36,492 nt of DNA from Sulfurovum sp. (GTDB taxonomy: Bacteria > Campylobacterota > Campylobacteria > Campylobacterales > Sulfurovaceae), in contig JAUZSQ010000113.1 in assembly GCA_030949325.1 (NCBI GenBank), forward strand, positions 1 to 36,492, in the 5' to 3' direction. This document shows positions 28,818 to 36,492 of the stretch, in pieces. Position 1 is the first letter of the stretch. Every line of letters begins with the position of its first letter. A program made the translations under genes and the position numbers. The notes beneath the pieces were generated by a model. That model was not told where the DNA came from. It saw nothing but the letters and a program-made list of their open reading frames with translations, and made no database searches.

Positions 28818-29156
28818 CTAAAGGGTAGTATTATTGGTTTCTATAGTTTCTGTAGGTACAGAAGGTGCCATAGGGGCTGAAGGAACAGAGGTCTGACTTT
28901 GGGTAAGTGTATCTGTAACGGACGCACTGTTAGAAGACGTATAGGCATAACCAAGAGCCAAGGTATTTATCACAAATGCAAACGCAAGAGTAAAGGTAAA
29001 CTTAGCAAGAAATCCTGTAGGTCCTTTTGCTCCAAATACGGATTCATTGCTTCCACTATAGGCACCTAGCCCAATACTAGAGCTTTTTTGTAGTAGTACA
29101 GCAATGGTAATTGCAAGTGCGAGTACGATTTGCACAATTAAAAGTGTTGATGTCAT
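28818..29156 (-). CDS. secG: Protein translocase subunit SecG
   Basis: Small accessory subunit of SecYEG. 112 residues with two membrane helices (LLIVQIVLALAITIAVLLQ and FTLAFAFVINTLALGYAYT) and the SecG-type loop KSSSIGLGAYSGSNESVFGA followed by GPTGFLAKFT. The C-terminal 35 residues are Ser/Thr/Pro-rich and likely disordered. First gene of the secG-frr-pyrE operon, with a divergent promoter shared with bioC. Confidence 0.92.
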   Translation of the reverse strand: MTSTLLIVQIVLALAITIAVLLQKSSSIGLGAYSGSNESVFGAKGPTGFLAKFTFTLAFAFVINTLALGYAYTSSNSASVTDTLTQSQTSVPSAPMAPSVPTETIETNNTTL

Positions 29157-29198
29157 GTATGCCTCTTTTAGTTTTGAGTAATTCCAAACAAATATTTG

Positions 29199-29222
29199 GG
29201 TATAATTTGCTGAAATTATACC
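29199..29222. promoter_or_regulatory. Face-to-face -10 elements of bioC and secG in one palindrome
   Basis: GGTATAATTT and AAATTATACC are perfect 10-base inverted arms around GCTG. The left arm holds TATAAT for bioC (29201-29206, plus); the right arm holds TATAAT for secG (29215-29220, minus). The start points would fall inside the opposing -10, so both promoters can hardly be occupied at once. A symmetric operator is the alternative reading. Confidence 0.6.
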
Positions 29223-29259
29223 TAAAAAATATTGAAATAGTGATGAAGAGGAAGCAATA

Positions 29260-29998
29260 GTGTCAAAGCAACAAGATTCTACATTAAAAGTGATAAGAGA
29301 GTTTTCACGTTTTGCTTCTTCGTATCAAAACTATAATATTATTCAGTCTCAAGTAGCCAAGTATTTGGTAGAAACCTTAGAAAAGAGAAGCTTTCATACC
29401 CTTGTTGATATGGGTTGTGGGAGTGGGGAAGTGTATAAACATATAAATGATGCTTCCTTTGATATAGCGAAATATATTGCTATTGATTCCTCTGTCGAAA
29501 TGCTCTCTTTACATCCTACGAAGGCGTATATAGAAAAACGATGTGCAAACTTTAATACCACAGAAGCTTTTACTCATATAGACTTAGGAAAAGAAGATAT
29601 ATTTCTCTCTTCTTCTGCTTTGCAATGGAGTGAAAATCTAGATTTTACTATGGCATCTATTGCAGATATAGCACCTGTGATACATGTAGCACTTTTTACT
29701 TCTAATACTTTCAAAACGTTACATCAATATGCAAAACTCTCTTCACCTATTTATACAGAAGCATCAATCAAAGAAGTAGTCTCAAAATATTATGAGAGTA
29801 CGTTTGAATTGAAGACTTATCGTTTGTATTTTGATACTACGCGAGAGTTATTTAGGTATATCAAACGAAGTGGTGTCAGTGGAGGAGAGAAGCGATTGAG
29901 TTTTAAAGAGAGTAAAGTATTATTACGGGAGTACCCCCTTGGATTATTTAGAGTTTGAAGTACTCTTTATCCAAGGACGTTCTCTTAGTAGTGATTAA
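29260..29998 (+). CDS. bioC: BioC-like malonyl-ACP O-methyltransferase (one frameshift at 29934-29938)
   Basis: SAM-dependent methyltransferase that starts the pimelate part of biotin synthesis. The N-terminal FSRFASSYQNYNIIQSQVAK is BioC-like, followed by the SAM motif LVDMGCGSGEVYK and SSALQWSENL. The frame stops at 29958 after EYPLGLFRV; dropping one C from the C5 run at 29934-29938 gives EYPLDYLEFEVLFIQGRSLS and a stop at 29996-29998, about 245 residues, with the ending expected for BioC. The GTG at 29260 is the likely start, after GAGGAAGCAATA. The stop overlaps that of the convergent BI-1 gene. A related methyltransferase is the alternative. Confidence 0.82.
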
Positions 29999-30682
29999 TC
30001 ATCTTTACTAAAAATACCAAGAAGTTGAAGCATAGCCGTAAACATATTTAAAAAGTTAATATATAAGGATACTGCTGCATCGACGGGTGAATCATAGGCA
30101 CCATTGGCAATATTTTGTGTATCATAAATGGTCATGACTGAGAATAACAAGAGAATACCTGCTGTAATAATCACATGCATGATTGGACTTTGTAATATGA
30201 ATATATTGATTAATGAAGCTATAAACACTACAATCATTGTAATAAAGAGTGGCTTACCCCAGCTTGAAAAGTCTGTTTTACTGTTGATAGCAAAGATACT
30301 TAATGCACCAAAGAGTATAGAAGTCATCAAAAAAAGCATTACCAATCATTGCACCATTACCCATGCCAATAAATGAAGCCAATAAAGGTACCAGTGACAC
30401 ACCCGTTAAAAAGGTAAACAAGAAAAGCATAGCTAGGTTAAGACCAGGCTTACCTCTTGACATACTGAGACCAAAAAAGAGTATGAGTAGCTCTGCACCA
30501 AATATAAACCATTTATATTCTTGCACTACTACGGCATAAGGCATAGTCACAAATGCCCCAGCAGCAGCTGCAATCATACTCGCACCCATCAGCTGATAGG
30601 TTTTTTTCATAAACGCAACGGAAGCACCTTCTTGAACAGATTCAGCTTCTGCTGAAGTATAATCTCTATCATATAAAGCCAT
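29995..30682 (-). CDS. BAX inhibitor-1 / YccA family membrane protein (one frameshift at 30329-30335)
   Basis: Seven-helix membrane protein of the TMBIM/BI-1 family; bacterial members are linked to calcium flux and, as YccA, to FtsH control. The first part is 30682 down to about 30336 (MALYDRDYTSAEAESVQEGA, then AFMKKTYQLMGASM and FGLSMSRGKPGLNLAMLFLF); the second continues after the A7 run at 30329-30335 (MTSILFGALSIFAINSKTDF, TIYDTQNIANGAYD, then LYINFLNMFTAMLQLLG). Removing one base joins GNAF to LMTSILFG and gives about 228 residues, the normal family size. The conserved Asp pair in the last loops is present. A sequence error is the likeliest cause of the break. Confidence 0.88.
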
Positions 30683-30754
30683 AATATTCCTTTATTATTA
30701 GTATAATATTCAGAGTATAGTAGATAGAGATTAATCTAAGGTTAATAGAAAATC

Positions 30755-30931
30755 CTACTCTTTTTCACGCTGTGCTTGTAATTGTTTGTATTCATTTTGT
30801 GCTTCTTTTGCCCGATACTGATTCGATTGTATTTTTTTTTCGGTCGCTATTTCTTTAGAATAGGCTAAAGGTTGTTTGGTACAAGCAGTAAATAATATAG
30901 TGATAGAAAAAATAATGAACAAAATACGCAT
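30755..30931 (-). CDS. Small putative lipoprotein, 58 residues
   Basis: MRILFIIFSITILFTACTKQ is a lipoprotein signal peptide with lipobox LFTAC, so the mature protein would begin at Cys17. The rest is about 40 charged residues rich in Gln, Lys and Glu (AKEAQNEYKQLQAQREKE), probably one helix or coiled coil. An AAAGGTAT ribosome site precedes the ATG. Function unknown. It lies between the rRNA operon promoter and the BI-1 gene, on the same strand as the latter. Confidence 0.65.
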   Translation of the reverse strand: MRILFIIFSITILFTACTKQPLAYSKEIATEKKIQSNQYRAKEAQNEYKQLQAQREKE

Positions 30932-31048
30932 GATATACCTTTAATGAGAGAATATGTTTAATTATTATATGTTAATGTAAGTAAAAACCTACTTAATTGG
31001 AGGAGTAGAACAAATTTCACTAAATTCAAAAGAATTTCAGCTAAACCC

Positions 31049-31077
31049 TTGACAGGGGAGGGGATAAGTGCTATAAT
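31049..31077 (+). promoter_or_regulatory. Ribosomal RNA operon promoter
   Basis: TTGACA at 31049-31054, a 17-base spacer, and TATAAT at 31072-31077: a perfect sigma-70 consensus, rare in this phylum, where the -35 is usually weak. The following ACGCGTCC is a GC-rich discriminator of the kind found at stringently controlled rRNA promoters. An AT-rich stretch upstream (about 30950-31045) could act as an UP element. The leader runs about 190 bases to 16S. Confidence 0.85.
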
Positions 31078-31134
31078 ACGCGTCCAACAACACATGGACA
31101 TCTAACAAGTGGTTAGAGAGAGTGTTATTGCGTG

Positions 31135-31176
31135 ATCTTTGACAACCAAATATAAGTAAACAAATCAACGTCTATT
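31135..31176 (+). repeat. 16S processing stalk, left arm
   Basis: 31135-31157 pairs with 32868-32890 (23 bases, one mismatch) and 31158-31176 pairs with 32832-32850 (19 bases, nearly perfect). Together they bring the two ends of 16S into a long double-stranded stalk of the kind cut by RNase III. Confidence 0.75.
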
Positions 31177-31274
31177 TGAGTTTTAATTTTACTAGTTTTC
31201 AAAAAACTAGGACAAAGAAAAGCTTATTATAGAAATACAATAAGTGATTCTGACAAATGATTAAATTTGTCCAT

Positions 31275-32787
<1,513 letters not shown>

Positions 32788-32831
32788 CAGAGTATAGAAG
32801 ATGTAACCTCACAGTGCATCTTCAACAACAC

Positions 32832-32890
32832 AATAAGACGTGATTTGTTTAATTTGTTTAATCAAAAACTTATGTTTGGTTGTCAAAGAT
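32832..32890 (+). repeat. 16S processing stalk, right arm
   Basis: Complementary to 31135-31176 in two blocks (32832-32850 and 32868-32890), with a 17-base AT-rich insert between them. It ends at the base of the next hairpin. Confidence 0.75.
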
Positions 32891-32906
32891 TATTAGATCT
32901 TTGACA
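32881..32906 (+). other. Hairpin between 16S and tRNA-Ala
   Basis: TGTCAAAGAT and ATCTTTGACA are perfect 10-base arms around the 6-base loop TATTAG. The left arm is also part of the 16S stalk, so the hairpin and the stalk are mutually exclusive folds. It may time the release of the tRNA from the transcript. No T-tract follows, so it is not a terminator. Confidence 0.6.
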
Positions 32907-32919
32907 TAACTAAATCCCT

Positions 32920-32995
32920 GGGGAATTAGCTCAGCTGGGAGAGCGCCTGCTTTGCACGCAGGAGGTCATCGGTTCGATCCCGTTATTCTCCACCA
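32920..32995 (+). tRNA. tRNA-Ala (anticodon TGC)
   Basis: 76 bases with encoded CCA. The acceptor stem GGGGAAT/ATTCTCC contains the G3-U70 pair that identifies alanine tRNAs; the anticodon loop is TTTGCAC (anticodon TGC at 34-36) and the discriminator is A. The T stem is ATCGG/CCGTT, leaving a T50-T64 mismatch where CCGAT would pair fully. It sits in the 16S-23S spacer, as in most bacteria. Confidence 0.97.
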
Positions 32996-33341
32996 TTTCG
33001 AAAGAAGTGATGGAAGAAGTTTAATATAAATATTTAAAAGAGTCTTTATATTAGGTTTTACCTAAAGTTATTTAACTTAATATTGTTAAGAGTCTAACGT
33101 AATGTTGCAAACGAAAGTTTTACAATAAATTACAATTTAACATAAACATATTAGTCAAGAAGAATGTATTCTTTAAGATTAATATCTTTCATGTGCAAGA
33201 AACTCAAAAGAGAACAAACTCTTAAAAAAATGAGGAAGTGTAAGAACTTCAAACTTATTACAAACAACTAAACCATACAATATCATAGTAATATGATAAA
33301 AGATGACTTATTTGCATTTAATAAGGTAGTACCTTAGAATA
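32996..33341 (+). other. Spacer between tRNA-Ala and 23S
   Basis: About 345 AT-rich bases with no gene. I looked for the tRNA-Ile that often sits here and found no cloverleaf or TTCGAATC-type T loop. The last part holds the left arm of the 23S processing stalk. Confidence 0.7.

Positions 33342-33345
<4 letters not shown>
33314..33345 (+). repeat. 23S processing stalk, left arm
   Basis: 33314-33334 (GCATTTAATAAGGTAGTACCT) pairs with 36237-36257 with one mismatch, and GAATAAAGT at 33337-33345 pairs with 36221-36229. The stalk brackets the 23S gene. Confidence 0.8.
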
Positions 33346-36220
<2,875 letters not shown>

Positions 36221-36226
<6 letters not shown>

Positions 36227-36257
36227 TTCTTCTAATAGGTACTACCTTATTAAGTGC
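36221..36257 (+). repeat. 23S processing stalk, right arm
   Basis: Complementary to 33314-33345, in two blocks separated by a short mismatch. It overlaps the 3' end of 23S. Confidence 0.8.
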
Positions 36258-36380
36258 ATTAAACACCTAATAAGTGAAAACTTCTTGTAAGATTGTAATT
36301 TACCAAAGCAACACTCATCAAGCTAAACACTTGAACGTCAGACTCTTAACAATACTAAGTAATCTCAAAGCTTTAAGCTT

Positions 36381-36417
36381 AGAGAGATAAGCACACATCG
36401 AGTGTCTTTATCTCTCT
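36381..36417 (+). other. Hairpin just before 5S
   Basis: AGAGAGATAA (36381-36390) and TTATCTCTCT (36408-36417) form a perfect 10-bp stem with a 17-base loop. The right arm reaches the 5' end of 5S, so it may be a processing site. Otherwise the 23S-5S spacer (36227-36415) holds nothing I recognise. Confidence 0.5.
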
Positions 36418-36492
36418 TAGTGGTGGGGCTAGAGGGAGGGTCATACCCAGCTCCATTCCGAACCTGGAAGTCAAGCCTCCCATCGCCGATAA
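36416..36492 (+). rRNA. rrf: 5S ribosomal RNA, 5' part (cut by window end)
   Basis: About 77 of some 115-120 bases. The conserved core CTCCATTCCGAACCTGGAAG, followed by TCAAGCC and CATCGCCGAT, is clear. The 5' end near 36416 is approximate. The remainder and the operon terminator are outside the window. Confidence 0.93.

Noticed and set aside
20591-30335. Programmed frameshifting in the gsp genes, bioC and the BI-1 gene
   Set aside because: The sites vary (T6, A7, C5 and non-runs), no slippery heptamer with a downstream structure is shared, and similar errors occur in non-coding rRNA.
32996-33341. A tRNA-Ile in the 16S-23S spacer
   Set aside because: No cloverleaf, no GAT anticodon stem-loop and no CCA-ending stem could be found.

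Overview
The window comes from a member of the Campylobacterota (Epsilonproteobacteria), most likely a Sulfurovum-like or related sulfur-oxidising lineage. The signs are an AT-rich genome, a 16S rRNA with Campylobacterota signature stretches, a NIF-type Fe-S assembly pair (nifS-nifU), a pyrE-frr-secG-bioC neighbourhood like that of Helicobacter, and a replication origin split on both sides of dnaA. The genus is inferred from memory of 16S sequence, not from a search.

Layout. 1-1490: nested transposon remains, an IS66 right end sitting inside a decayed DDE transposase gene. 1489-3823: a secreted protein of unknown function (split by frameshifts) and mutY. 3840-6729: folE, nifS, nifU. 6792-8872 (minus): recJ and ruvC. 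8873-10481: the chromosomal origin around dnaA, with DnaA boxes on both sides and a DnaA-trio unwinding element just before dnaN. 10482-14261: dnaN, pyrG and a YeiH-type membrane protein. 14337-17754 (minus): mobA, an MFS transporter, an RDD protein and gspF. 17819-18325 (plus): a small exosortase/archaeosortase-like protein. 18312-19728 (minus): three pseudopilins (gspI-, gspH-, gspG-like). 19785-27632 (plus): gspK-L-M-N-C-D-E-J. 27639-29156 (minus): pyrE, frr, secG. 29260-30931: bioC, a BAX-inhibitor-1 family protein and a tiny lipoprotein. 31049-36492: a ribosomal RNA operon (promoter, 16S, tRNA-Ala, 23S, start of 5S).

The centre of the window is a nearly complete type II secretion machine: secretin D, ATPase E, platform F, inner-membrane L/M/C/N and pseudopilins G/H/I/J/K. 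No prepilin peptidase (gspO) lies here. The genes diverge from a promoter region at 19729-19784, and the plus-strand genes overlap so tightly that translational coupling is likely. The exosortase-like gene inserted among them has the Cys/Arg/His triad but no recognisable sorting substrate nearby, and is the most intriguing protein-level item.

A caution about sequence quality. At least nine clean single-base frameshifts break genes that look otherwise intact (nifS, gspK, gspL twice, gspC, bioC, the BI-1 gene, and the secreted protein twice). Eight of the nine are extra bases, often in homopolymer runs. Single-base insertions also fall in the 530 loop of 16S and the sarcin-ricin loop of 23S, which are nearly invariant. 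I therefore read most of these as sequencing or assembly errors, and annotate the affected genes across their joined spans. The transposase at 272-1259 carries lesions of the opposite sign and is probably truly decayed.
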